Origin: Pseudomonas linyingensis
GTDB taxonomy: Bacteria; Pseudomonadota; Gammaproteobacteria; Pseudomonadales; Pseudomonadaceae
DNA: 64,000 bases
Assembly (NCBI RefSeq): GCF_900109175.1
Contig: NZ_FNZE01000017.1
Location: 1-64,000 of the forward strand
Reading direction: 5' to 3'
Shown here one piece after another: positions 9,586 through 18,167 of this stretch (position 1 is its first letter; every line of letters begins with the position of its first letter). The notes under the pieces were generated by a model. It was not told where the DNA came from. It did no database searches and was given only the letters and a program-made list of their open reading frames with translations. The position numbers and the translations under genes were made by a program.

Positions 9586-9616
9586 GGCCGGAAAGTGAGA
9601 AAGGCGCTTATAAAAA

Positions 9617-9636
9617 CAAACGATCATGATGGTTTT
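9617..9636. promoter_or_regulatory. Operator site 3 (CAAAC-N10-GTTTT)
   Basis: CAAAC-GATCATGATG-GTTTT, with one mismatch in the left arm and a fully symmetrical ATCATGAT core. It lies 51 bp before the DUF1302 start. The rest of the 8990-9687 gap holds the mmsA leader, site 2 with its promoter, the doubtful small ORF and two palindromes. Confidence 0.7.
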
Positions 9637-9687
9637 ATTCAGCCGGTGCGCTATGGTGTGCTGGCCCCTTGAGACTCGGAGGTATAT

Positions 9688-11343
9688 GTGAACAAGAATA
9701 AGAAAACTATCGCTCGCAAGCTCAAAACTGCTCACGCCATGGGTGTCGTAGGCGGTGCGGTCATGGCGATGGCGGCGCTGCCGGCTGCTGCGATCAGCAT
9801 CGATACCGGTAATCCGGATATCGCCGTGCGCTGGGACAACACCCTCAAGTACAACATCGGCTGGCGCATGGAGGGGCGCGACAACACTCTGGGAGATACT
9901 GCGGGCTTCAGCACCTCTACCTACTCACGCGACAAGGGCGATGTGGTGACCAACCGCGTCGACATCCTCAGTGAGTTCGACTTCATCTACAAGGAAGATC
10001 ACGGCTTCCGTGTGTCGGCTGCCGGCTGGAACGACTTCGACTATGAAGACGATGTGCGGGTCAATCCCGACCTGGCGCGGCTGGGGCTGACCTCTCCTTA
10101 CCCGAACAACAAGTTCACCAACGAGGTGGAGCGTTACAACAAGCGCTCCGGCGAGATTCTCGACGCCTTCGTCTTTACCAAGCTCAACCTCGGCGCAGTC
10201 CCGGTGAACTTCCGGGTCGGTCGCCACAACGTCTACTGGGGCGAGTCGCTGTTCAGCTTCGGCGACAGCATCGCCTATGGCCAGGGTCCGCTGGACCTGC
10301 GCAAGGCCACCGCAACGCCGGGCATCGAGGTCAAGGAGCTGTTCCTTCCGCAGAATCAGCTGTCTGCAGCCGCGCAGTTGACCGACAAGATCAGCATGGC
10401 CGCCAACTACTATATGGAGTGGGATCCGCACCGCTTCCCGGATGGCGGCACCTACCTGGGTGGCAGCGACGTCACCCTGCTGGGTGGCCAGAATCTGGGC
10501 CTGCCCTATGTTGGCGATGTGGATGGCGGGCCGAACAAGACGCCGGACGACAAGGGCAGCTTCGGCGTCAACGCGCAGATTCAGTCCGATACCCTGGGAG
10601 GCAACCTCGGCCTCTACTACCGCAAGTTCGATGACCGCATGCCCAATGTGGTGTTCGATCCGGCCAGCGGTGTGCTCTACAACGACTATGCCGAGGACGT
10701 GAAGCTCTACGGCCTGAGCTTCAGCCGCCTGCTTGGCTCGGTCTCGGTCAGTGCGGAAGTATCACGCCGCGAGGATACCGCCCTGGCCGGCAACGCCCGC
10801 GGCGATACCTGGCACGCACTGGTCAACGCGATCGCCTATATCGGCAAGACCCCGCTGTTCGACTCGGCTCCGCTGACAGCAGAACTGACCTACGTGAACC
10901 TGGACGACGTCAGTGACGCGACCAAGGCCCAGTTCGACGCCATACATGAGGACCGTGGCTGCACTCTGGGTACCAAGGGTGGCTGCGTCAGCGATGACGC
11001 CTGGGGCATGAACGTGGCGTTCACCCCCACCTGGTTCCAGGTGTTCCCCGGCATCGATCTGACCATGCCGATCAACTACGGCATCGGTCTCAAGGGTAAC
11101 TCCCCGGCAGCGCTGGGCGTGGCTGAGGACGCCGGAGCCTGGAGCGTTGGCCTGGGCCTCGACGTCTATTCGCAATACAAGATCAACCTGACCTACAGCG
11201 ACTACTTCGGTGAGGGCGTCACCGGCCCCAATGCCTTTGCCGGCGCCCCGGGCATCGGTGACAGCCAGCTGGTGGCGTTCAGTGGCAGCGAAACCCTGAA
11301 CGATCGTGGTTGGCTGTCCCTGACGCTGAAAACCACGTTCTGA
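9688..11343 (+). CDS. DUF1302 family outer-membrane protein
   Basis: The 551-residue precursor has a signal peptide of about 35 residues (basic start MNKNKKTIARKLK, hydrophobic VVGGAVMAMAALPAAA), then beta-rich, aromatic sequence such as WDNTLKYNIGWRM and a C-terminal Phe (LKTTF), as in outer-membrane barrels. DUF1302 proteins are recurrently found with DUF1329 proteins in Pseudomonas loci for hydrophobic substrates; a transport or binding role is inferred. The GTG start at 9688 follows GGAGG at 9678-9682. The first codons contain AACAAGAATAAGAA (9691-9704), an AAnAAnAA motif overlapping the initiation region. First gene of the operon led by operator site 3. Confidence 0.88.
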   Translation: MNKNKKTIARKLKTAHAMGVVGGAVMAMAALPAAAISIDTGNPDIAVRWDNTLKYNIGWRMEGRDNTLGDTAGFSTSTYSRDKGDVVTNRVDILSEFDFIYKEDHGFRVSAAGWNDFDYEDDVRVNPDLARLGLTSPYPNNKFTNEVERYNKRSGEILDAFVFTKLNLGAVPVNFRVGRHNVYWGESLFSFGDSIAYGQGPLDLRKATATPGIEVKELFLPQNQLSAAAQLTDKISMAANYYMEWDPHRFPDGGTYLGGSDVTLLGGQNLGLPYVGDVDGGPNKTPDDKGSFGVNAQIQSDTLGGNLGLYYRKFDDRMPNVVFDPASGVLYNDYAEDVKLYGLSFSRLLGSVSVSAEVSRREDTALAGNARGDTWHALVNAIAYIGKTPLFDSAPLTAELTYVNLDDVSDATKAQFDAIHEDRGCTLGTKGGCVSDDAWGMNVAFTPTWFQVFPGIDLTMPINYGIGLKGNSPAALGVAEDAGAWSVGLGLDVYSQYKINLTYSDYFGEGVTGPNAFAGAPGIGDSQLVAFSGSETLNDRGWLSLTLKTTF

Positions 11344-11350
11344 TCTTGAT

Positions 11351-11376
11351 GAGGCGGTCGCTGCGGCGACTGCCTC
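11351..11376 (+). repeat. Intercistronic stem-loop, DUF1302 to YCF48
   Basis: GAGGCGGTCGC and GCGACTGCCTC form an 11-bp stem (one G-U) around TGCG, directly after the DUF1302 stop. No U-tract follows, so it is more likely a messenger-stabilising or processing hairpin than a full terminator. Confidence 0.5.
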
Positions 11377-11460
11377 CTGTCTACGAGTCAAGGAAGTTGA
11401 GTTTTCGGCATCTGGACACAAGGTCGCGGCCCCTGCGGCCGACGGTTTGAGGAAATTCCT

Positions 11461-12618
11461 ATGCGTGTCTTTGATCTTTGCGGATGCAGGGCGTTGGTGC
11501 TCGGCGTAATGCTGGCAGCGGCTGGGCCGGTGCTGGCCTTCCAGGATCCGACTGCGGTACCGGCTGCGAAAAGCGAGCGAATGCTCATGAGCCCGATGAG
11601 TGCCGTCACTCATGTCGGTAACCGTACCATCGCCGTTGGCCCTCGCGGGCACATCGCGGTATCCGAGGATGGTGGCAATACCTGGCGCCAGTCCGCGGTG
11701 CCGGTGAGCAGCGATCTGGTGGCAGTGTCCTTCCCCAGCGAGCAGCATGGCTGGGCGGTGGGTCATGGCGGCGTCGTGCTGCACAGTAGCGACGGCGGCG
11801 CAAGCTGGGAAAAGCAGCTGGATGGCAAGCAAGCGTCTCACTTGGTTCTCGACTACTACAGCAACACTGGCCCCGGCGCAGAGTTGCCGGATGCCTCCAT
11901 GTTTGTCGATCGGGAGCAGGTTCTGATCGGCTTCGGCGGCACCCAGCCGCTGATGGCGGTGCACTTCGTCAATGAGCAGGTCGGCTACGTCGCCGGGCTG
12001 TTCAACCGGCTGTTCCAGACCCAGGATGGCGGCAAGACCTGGCAGCCCTGGCAGCACCGCGTCGACAACCCCAACGAACTGCATTTCTACTCGATGACCG
12101 CCGATGCTCAGGCGGTCTACCTGACTGGCGAGCAGGGCAGCGTCTGGCGCATGCGCCATGGCGAGGAGCGCTTCGTCGAGAAGCCGACCGGCTACGACGG
12201 CACCCTGTTCGGCGCGGTCAGCAATGGCCAGACCTTGGTGGCGTTCGGCATGCGCGGCAGCGTGTTCCGCTCGCGGGATGGTGGCGACAGCTGGGCGCGG
12301 GCCAAGGCCTACACCCAAGCGGGGATCTCCAGTGGCACCTTCCTGGCCGATGGTACGCTGCTGCTCGGCAGCCTATCCGGCGATGTGGCGCGCAGCGTCG
12401 ACAAGGGCGAAACGTTCGAACCGGTCAAGCTTGCCAAGAGCATGCCCTTCTTCGGGCTGACCGTAACGCCGAGTGGCAAGGTCACTCTGGTGGGGGCGGC
12501 GGGTATCCAGAGCGAAGCCGTCAAGCTTGAAAACAAGAAAGACGCCGCCAGCGCGCTCGTGAACTCGAGTGTGAGCATTGGCAAACAGCGGGAGACCGGT
12601 CATGGCTACGCCAATTAA
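11461..12618 (+). CDS. YCF48/BNR-type beta-propeller protein, exported
   Basis: The 385-residue protein has a signal peptide (to about residue 26, ending GPVLA) and at least five Asp-box or BNR repeats: SEDGGNTW, SSDGGASW, TQDGGKTW, SRDGGDSW and SVDKGETF, so a periplasmic beta-propeller related to the photosystem II assembly factor YCF48 is expected. No catalytic residues can be named. Its gene lies between DUF1302 and an MMPL transporter and overlaps the latter by 17 bp, which implies coupled translation and a common envelope complex (inference). Start ATG follows TTGAGGAAAT. Confidence 0.85.
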   Translation: MRVFDLCGCRALVLGVMLAAAGPVLAFQDPTAVPAAKSERMLMSPMSAVTHVGNRTIAVGPRGHIAVSEDGGNTWRQSAVPVSSDLVAVSFPSEQHGWAVGHGGVVLHSSDGGASWEKQLDGKQASHLVLDYYSNTGPGAELPDASMFVDREQVLIGFGGTQPLMAVHFVNEQVGYVAGLFNRLFQTQDGGKTWQPWQHRVDNPNELHFYSMTADAQAVYLTGEQGSVWRMRHGEERFVEKPTGYDGTLFGAVSNGQTLVAFGMRGSVFRSRDGGDSWARAKAYTQAGISSGTFLADGTLLLGSLSGDVARSVDKGETFEPVKLAKSMPFFGLTVTPSGKVTLVGAAGIQSEAVKLENKKDAASALVNSSVSIGKQRETGHGYAN

Positions 12619-15070
12619 CCAACCGAAAATGGAGGTCATCCGTGACCTCAAGGACTTCGACTCCCAGTCGGGCAGCCTGCTCGAGCGGATGATCTTCAAC
12701 AACCGGCTGCTGATCGTGCTGGGCTGTCTGCTGCTCACGCTGTTCTTCGGCTACCAGTTGCGCGACCTGCGGATCGCCGCCAGCTACGAGAAGATGCTCC
12801 CGCAGAGCCAGGAGTACATCCGCAACTTCCTGGACAACCGCGCCGAGCTGCGCGGCATGGGCGACTCCATCCGCATCTCGGTGGAGGCGAAGGACGGTGA
12901 CATCTTCAACCCGGAGTACCTGGCCGAGCTGGCGAAGATCAACGACGAGATCTTCATCCTGCCTGGCGTCGACCGGCCGTGGATGAAGTCCATCTTCACT
13001 CCGGTGGTGCGCTGGACCGAGGTGACCGAGGAGGGCTTCACCGGTGGTCCGGTGCTGCCCAACGACTACGACGCCTCGCCACGCTCGATCAATGACCTGC
13101 GCATCAATATCGCTCGCGCCGACGTGGTCGGCAGCCTGGTCGCGCTCGACTACCGCTCCAGCATGATCATCGTGCCGCTGATGAGCGCCGACGCCGAAGG
13201 TAAGCCGGTCGACTACGAGGCGCTGTCGCGCTCGATCGAGGAGATCCGCCAGCGCTACGCCTCGGGTCCCGACGCCAAGGTCAACATCTATGTGATCGGC
13301 TTCGCCAAGCTGATGGGCGACCTGATCGACGGGCTGATTCAGGTGATGATGTTCTTCGGCCTGGCGGTGGTCAGTGCCTTCTTCATCATCCTGTTGTACA
13401 CCCGCTGCATCCGCAGCACCCTGCTGGTACTGGGCTGCTCGGTGATCGCGGTGATCTGGCAGCTCGGCCTGGTGGTGCTGTTCGGCTATACGCTCGACCC
13501 GTTCTCCATGCTGGTACCGTTCCTGGTGTTCGCCATCGGCGTCAGCCATGGCGCGCAGAAGATGAACGGCATCATGCAGGACATCGGTCGTGGCACCCAT
13601 CGCCTGGTGGCGGCCCGCTACACCTTCCGCCGTCTGTTCCTGGCCGGCATGACCGCACTGCTGGCCGACGTGGTGGGCTTCGCGGTGTTGATGATCATCG
13701 ACATCCCGGTGATCCGCGAGCTGGCGCTGACCGCCAGTATCGGCGTGGGCGTGCTGATCTTCACCAACCTGATCCTGATTCCGGTGATGCTCTCCTACAT
13801 CGGCGTTTCGCCGAAGGCGGCCGACCGCAGCCTCAAGGCCGAACAGGCCGAGCTCGCCCCCAACGGTGGCAATCCGATCTGGGCTGGTCTGGCCCGCTTC
13901 ACCGAGCGGCGCCTGGCGGTGGTGGCCATCCTCGGCTCGCTGGCGCTGGGCGCCTGGGGCTTCATGGAGTCGCTGAAGCTGCAGGTGGGCGATTTGGACG
14001 CCGGTGCGCCGGAACTGCGCCCGGACTCGCGCTACAACCTGGACAACGCCTTCATCACCTCCAACTACGCGATCTCCAGCGACATCTTCGCGGTGATGGT
14101 GAAAACCCCCACCGGTGGCTGCAGCAGCTATGAAACCCTGACCGAAGTCGACCGTCTGGGCTGGACGCTGGCCCAGGTGTCTGGCGTGCAGCGCACCGTA
14201 TCCCTGGCCGATACGATCCGCACCTACACCGCCGGGATGTTCGAGGGCAACCCGAAGTGGGCGACCATCAGCGACAACCAGGGGATCATCGACGCGCAGA
14301 TCAACAACGCGGTGTCGTGGAACTCCGAGTTCCTCAATACCAACTGCAACCTGACGCCGGTGCTGGCCTACCTGGCCGACCACAAGGCGGCCACTCTGGA
14401 GCGCATCCTCAATACCGCCAAGCAGTTCGCCGAGGAGAACAACACCGAGGACCGCCAGTTCCTGCTGGCCGCCGGCAACGCCGGTGTCGACGCGGCGACC
14501 AACATCGTGGTCAAGGAAGCCAACCGCAAGATGCTGCTCTACGTGTATGCGGCGGTGGCCCTGCTGTGCCTGATCACCTTCCGCAGCTGGCGCGCGGTGA
14601 TCGTTGCCGTGGTGCCGCTGATCCTCACCTCGATCCTCGCCGAGGCGCTGATGGTGCATCTGGGCATCGGCATGAAAGTGGCGACTCTGCCGGTGGTAGC
14701 TCTGGGCGTGGGCATCGGCGTGGACTACGGCATCTACCTGCTCAGCACCCAGCTGGCCTTCCAGCGCGCCGGCATGCCGGTAGCCGAGGCCTACCGCAAG
14801 GCGCTGTCGACCACCGGCAAGGTCGTGGCCCTGGTCGGGGTTACCCTGGCGGCGGGTGTCATCACCTGGGTCTGGTCGCCGATCAAGTTCCAGGCCGACA
14901 TGGGCATCCTGCTGACCTTCATGTTTGTCTGGAACATGCTCGGTGCGCTGATCCTGATCCCGGCACTGTCCCACTTCCTGCTGCAGGGCGAGTCCCGTCG
15001 GGTCCAGAAAGCCGCGGCGGACTATGCCCCCAATAACGACAACAACGCCATCGCTGGAGGCACCATCTGA
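12602..15070 (+). CDS. RND/MMPL-family transporter
   Basis: The 822-residue inner-membrane protein begins with a cytoplasmic stretch, one membrane segment (LLIVLGCLLLTLFFGYQL), a large periplasmic loop, a group of five segments (about residues 240-420), a second periplasmic loop and a final group of segments (about residues 640-800). This duplicated topology with sterol-sensing-domain-like segments is that of MMPL/RND transporters for lipids, hopanoids and other hydrophobic molecules. The ATG at 12602 is chosen because GGGAG precedes it and the peptide MATPINQPKMEV lacks the improbable upstream extension. It overlaps YCF48 and shares one base with the SDR that follows. Confidence 0.9.
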   Translation: MATPINQPKMEVIRDLKDFDSQSGSLLERMIFNNRLLIVLGCLLLTLFFGYQLRDLRIAASYEKMLPQSQEYIRNFLDNRAELRGMGDSIRISVEAKDGDIFNPEYLAELAKINDEIFILPGVDRPWMKSIFTPVVRWTEVTEEGFTGGPVLPNDYDASPRSINDLRINIARADVVGSLVALDYRSSMIIVPLMSADAEGKPVDYEALSRSIEEIRQRYASGPDAKVNIYVIGFAKLMGDLIDGLIQVMMFFGLAVVSAFFIILLYTRCIRSTLLVLGCSVIAVIWQLGLVVLFGYTLDPFSMLVPFLVFAIGVSHGAQKMNGIMQDIGRGTHRLVAARYTFRRLFLAGMTALLADVVGFAVLMIIDIPVIRELALTASIGVGVLIFTNLILIPVMLSYIGVSPKAADRSLKAEQAELAPNGGNPIWAGLARFTERRLAVVAILGSLALGAWGFMESLKLQVGDLDAGAPELRPDSRYNLDNAFITSNYAISSDIFAVMVKTPTGGCSSYETLTEVDRLGWTLAQVSGVQRTVSLADTIRTYTAGMFEGNPKWATISDNQGIIDAQINNAVSWNSEFLNTNCNLTPVLAYLADHKAATLERILNTAKQFAEENNTEDRQFLLAAGNAGVDAATNIVVKEANRKMLLYVYAAVALLCLITFRSWRAVIVAVVPLILTSILAEALMVHLGIGMKVATLPVVALGVGIGVDYGIYLLSTQLAFQRAGMPVAEAYRKALSTTGKVVALVGVTLAAGVITWVWSPIKFQADMGILLTFMFVWNMLGALILIPALSHFLLQGESRRVQKAAADYAPNNDNNAIAGGTI

Positions 15071-15870
15071 TGAACCGACTTCAAGACAAGGTTGCGCTGA
15101 TCATTGGCGCCGACAGCCGGGACAACATGGGCCAGGAAATCGCCCGCCGTTTCGCTGAGGAGGGTGCGCGCTTGGTGATTTCCGGGCGCAACGAGGAGGA
15201 GATGGCGCGCCTGGCCGACGAACTCGGCGGTACCTGCCTGCGCTGCGATATCACCCGCAAGGGTGACCTGCGGGCGCTAGTGGCTCATGCCAAGGAGTGG
15301 GGCGGGCGCCTGGACGTGGCGGTCAACGCGGTGGGCTGGGGGCTGACCCAGGGCTTCCTGGAAACCAGCGAGGAGGAGTTGGAGCGGATGATCGCCCTGC
15401 AGTTCAAGGGCCCGTTCCAGTTCCTGCAGACCATGGTCGAAGGCATGGAGCAGGGTGGCTCGATCATCCAGATCAGTTCGGCGACCACCCGTGCGGTGAT
15501 CGAGAACTACGCCGCCTACATCGGCACCAAGGGCGGCATCGACCATGTAGTGCGCTGCGTGGCCAACGAGTTCGGCAGCCGCGGCATCCGCGCCAACTGC
15601 ATTTCCCCCGGCCTGACCGAAACGCCGATGACCGCCGAAGCCATGGCCACCCCGGGCGTGAACGAGTGCTTCACCAGCCGTTACCCGCTGGGACGCCTGG
15701 GTACCAAGGCCGACATCGCCGCCGCAGCGGTGTGGCTGGCCAGCGACGAGTGCTTCATGACCGGCGAGAACCTGCAGGTCAACGGCGGCCTGCTGCTGCG
15801 CGGCAATCCCACCGGCGCCGAGGTGGGTGCGGCCGTGCAGCGCGCTCTGGCGGCCAAGACTGGCGCCTGA
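15070..15870 (+). CDS. Short-chain dehydrogenase/reductase, divergent nucleotide motif
   Basis: NAD(P)-dependent oxidoreductase of 266 residues. The cofactor loop reads IIGADSRDNMGQEIARRF instead of TGxxxGIG, and the active site is S136/S137, Y150 and K154 (YIGTK). NVAG is replaced by NAVGWG. Its closest relative in the window is the SDR at 50252, which shares the unusual DNMGQ loop, the WGL segment and the EQGGSIIQISSAT block, so the two are paralogues placed in different operons. Its start shares one base with the transporter stop. The substrate is unknown. Confidence 0.9.
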   Translation: MNRLQDKVALIIGADSRDNMGQEIARRFAEEGARLVISGRNEEEMARLADELGGTCLRCDITRKGDLRALVAHAKEWGGRLDVAVNAVGWGLTQGFLETSEEELERMIALQFKGPFQFLQTMVEGMEQGGSIIQISSATTRAVIENYAAYIGTKGGIDHVVRCVANEFGSRGIRANCISPGLTETPMTAEAMATPGVNECFTSRYPLGRLGTKADIAAAAVWLASDECFMTGENLQVNGGLLLRGNPTGAEVGAAVQRALAAKTGA

Positions 15871-15882
15871 GGAGATAACGCG

Positions 15883-16668
15883 ATGAGTCAGACAGACATG
15901 GAAAACAAACAAACCGGAAGGATTGATTGTGTTCTGGTGGCGGCCGGCAAGTACCACGACATCGACTTTGCCCGGCTGGAACTGCTCAAGCTGCTGGGTG
16001 AAAACGAGCGCGTGCGCGTGCGGGTGTTCGAGGACTACGCGAATCTCGAGGCGATCCGCGAGGCAGCCTTCCTGGTCAGCTACACCTGCGAAGTGATCCC
16101 CAGTGACGAGCAGCAGGCAGCGTTGCGCGAGTGGCTGGAGCAGGGCGGCCGCTGGTATGCCCTGCACGGCACCAACTCGGTGTTGCGTTTCCTCGACAAC
16201 GGGCTGGTCGACACTCCGGATTCGGCGCCGCAGTTCATGGAGATGCTCGGCTCGCAGTTCGCCTCGCATCCGCCGATCGGGCAGTTCCGGGTGGATGTCG
16301 CGCAGCCCGAGCACCCGCTGGTGGCCGGCATCGAGCCCTTCGAGGTGACCGACGAGTGCTACCTGATGGACATGAAAGCCGAGGTGGACGTGCTGCTGGA
16401 CACCGGGTTCGAGGGCGAGACCCCGGGCTTCGTGCGCGACCGCTGGCAGTATGCGCGCCATCCAGTGCTCTACCTGCGCCGTCTGGGCAAGGGGGGCGTG
16501 CTGTACCTGACCCTCGGCCACTGCCGCGGCCACTACGACCTGCGTCCGCTGATGGACTTCTGGCCGCAGGTCGACCGTTGCGCCTGGGAGTCGCCGGTGT
16601 ACTACGAACTGTTGCGTCGTGGCCTGAACTGGGCGGCGCAGCTGGAAAAAACCGAACAACAAGCCTGA
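15883..16668 (+). CDS. ThuA-like domain protein
   Basis: A 261-residue cytoplasmic protein of the ThuA/class I glutamine-amidotransferase-like fold. Marks are YTCEVIPSDEQQAALREWLEQ, the WYALHGTN segment, and the C-terminal HPVLYLRRLGKGGVLYLTLGH followed by HYDLRPL. ThuA proteins act in keto-sugar metabolism in rhizobia, and relatives are common beside dehydrogenases of sugars and cyclitols. Its presence here, with GMC oxidoreductase and sugar-isomerase-like genes, could mean that the substrate carries a sugar or polyol part, or that the fold has been reused (inference). RBS GAGGAG at 15869-15874. Confidence 0.75.
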   Translation: MSQTDMENKQTGRIDCVLVAAGKYHDIDFARLELLKLLGENERVRVRVFEDYANLEAIREAAFLVSYTCEVIPSDEQQAALREWLEQGGRWYALHGTNSVLRFLDNGLVDTPDSAPQFMEMLGSQFASHPPIGQFRVDVAQPEHPLVAGIEPFEVTDECYLMDMKAEVDVLLDTGFEGETPGFVRDRWQYARHPVLYLRRLGKGGVLYLTLGHCRGHYDLRPLMDFWPQVDRCAWESPVYYELLRRGLNWAAQLEKTEQQA

Positions 16669-16714
16669 CCGCACAAGCATCTGCAGCGATCGAGAACAAC
16701 AAGAGGAAGCGAAC

Positions 16715-17473
16715 ATGGAACTTGGACTGCGTGGCAAGAAAGTCATCATCAACGGCGGCAGCCGTGGTATCGGTCGTGCGGCACTGGAACTCTACGCCGA
16801 CGAGGGCTGCGACATCGCCTTCTTCTCCCGTGATGCCAATCGCGTCGCCGAAACCGTGAAGGTGCTGGAAGCCAAGGGCGTGCGCGGTTTCGGCGATGCC
16901 TTCGACATGAACGACAGCGCCGCCTACGAGGCCTGGCTGAACAGTGCCGCAGAGCGCCTGGGCGGTTGCGATATCTTCATCCACAACGCCAGCTCCTCTG
17001 GCGCCCAGGGCACCATGGACTGGGAGATGAGCTTCCGTCTCGACATGATGGGCGCGGTCATCGGCTGCCAGACCCTGGAAGAGGCGCTGAGCGGCGGTGA
17101 CGGCGGCTCGGTGATCCTGATGTCGAGCACCGCGGCGGTGGAAACCTTCATCTACCCGCAGGCGTTCAACGCTATCAAGGCGGCGATCATCACCTACGGC
17201 AAGCAGCTCTCCCAGCTGTGGGCGGAGAAGAATATCCGCGTCAACATGATCTCCCCCGGTCCGGTCGAATACCCGGGCGGCAACTGGTCGATGATCAAGG
17301 ACGCCATGCCTGAGCTGTACGAAAAGACTCTCTCGGAAATGCCCTTGGGGCGCTTCGGCAAGGTGGAGGACGTGGCGCGCTCGATGCTCTTCCTCTCCAG
17401 CCCCATGGCCTCGTATATCACCGGCGCCAACCTGGTGATCGACGGCGGCTACACCAAGCGCGTGCAGTTCTGA
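16715..17473 (+). CDS. SDR-family protein with Phe at the catalytic Tyr position
   Basis: The 252-residue SDR has a normal cofactor loop (NGGSRGIGRAAL) and S138, but the YxxxK motif reads F151-NAI-K155 (codon TTC at 17165). A Tyr at 147 (IYPQAF) is four residues too early. Either the enzyme uses another base, or it is impaired as a dehydrogenase. Its leader contains AACAACAAG (16695-16703), an AAnAAnAA motif ahead of GAGGAAG. It lies 46 bp after the ThuA-like gene and 16 bp before the GST gene. Confidence 0.88.
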   Translation: MELGLRGKKVIINGGSRGIGRAALELYADEGCDIAFFSRDANRVAETVKVLEAKGVRGFGDAFDMNDSAAYEAWLNSAAERLGGCDIFIHNASSSGAQGTMDWEMSFRLDMMGAVIGCQTLEEALSGGDGGSVILMSSTAAVETFIYPQAFNAIKAAIITYGKQLSQLWAEKNIRVNMISPGPVEYPGGNWSMIKDAMPELYEKTLSEMPLGRFGKVEDVARSMLFLSSPMASYITGANLVIDGGYTKRVQF

Positions 17474-17489
17474 CCGGCTGGAGGCGCCT

Positions 17490-18110
17490 ATGAAACTCTA
17501 CAGTTCGATCGGTCCGAATCCGCGGCTGGTGCGGCTGTTCCTCGCCGAGAAAGGCGTAAAGCTGCCGGTTGAGGAAGTGGACATCATCGCCGGAGCGAAC
17601 CGCCAGCCGGCCTTCCTGGCGCTCAATCCGGGCGGGTCCACGCCAGTGCTCGAACTGGGCGAGGGGCAGTGCATTGCCGAAACCACGGCCATCTGCGAGT
17701 ACCTCGAGGAGCGCTTCCGGCAGCCAGCGCTGATCGGCGCCAACGCCGAGCAGCGGGCGCTGACCCGCATGTGGTGGCGACGGGTCGACCTGCAGGTAGT
17801 CCAGCCGATGACTGCGGGTTTTCGCGCCGCCGAAGGTCTCGCCCTGTTCAAGGACCGGGTGCCTTGCTATCCGGCGGTGGCGGACGAGTTCAAGGCGGCG
17901 GCCCGGGAGGGCCTGGCCTGGCTCGACCGCCAGCTCGGCGAGCAGCCGTTCATCTGCGGAGAGCGACTCACCGTGGTCGACCTGCTGCTGTTCAGCTTCC
18001 TCGAGTTCGCTGCCCAGGTCGGTCAGGGCCTCGACGGCGAGCGTTGCCCGAACCTGGCGCGCTGGCTGGACGGCATGTGCATGCGGGAAAGCGCCCGCAA
18101 TACCCGCTAG
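17490..18110 (+). CDS. Glutathione S-transferase family protein
   Basis: This 206-residue cytosolic protein has an N-terminal thioredoxin-like domain (MKLYSSIGPNPRLVRLFLAEKG, then NPGGSTPVLEL with the cis-proline and AETTAICEYLEE with the glutathione gamma-Glu contact) and a helical C-terminal domain (GERLTVVDLLLFSFLEFAAQ, the usual N-capping box). It may conjugate, isomerise or dehalogenate an intermediate; GSTs of such clusters have all three roles. RBS GGAGG at 17480-17484. Confidence 0.9.
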   Translation: MKLYSSIGPNPRLVRLFLAEKGVKLPVEEVDIIAGANRQPAFLALNPGGSTPVLELGEGQCIAETTAICEYLEERFRQPALIGANAEQRALTRMWWRRVDLQVVQPMTAGFRAAEGLALFKDRVPCYPAVADEFKAAAREGLAWLDRQLGEQPFICGERLTVVDLLLFSFLEFAAQVGQGLDGERCPNLARWLDGMCMRESARNTR

Positions 18111-18167
18111 GTGATACGCGGCGGGGACGCTCTTTCCCTGTCCGCACCTCAATCGATGGGAGTCTGT

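Noticed and set aside
12521-14974. A minus-strand open frame of 817 codons opposite the MMPL transporter
   Set aside because: Low-complexity His/Gln/Asp/Gly-rich translation with no domain; it is a shadow of the strongly GC3-biased transporter gene. The same holds for the long antisense frames at 36120-38285, 48038-50122 and 42169-43959.
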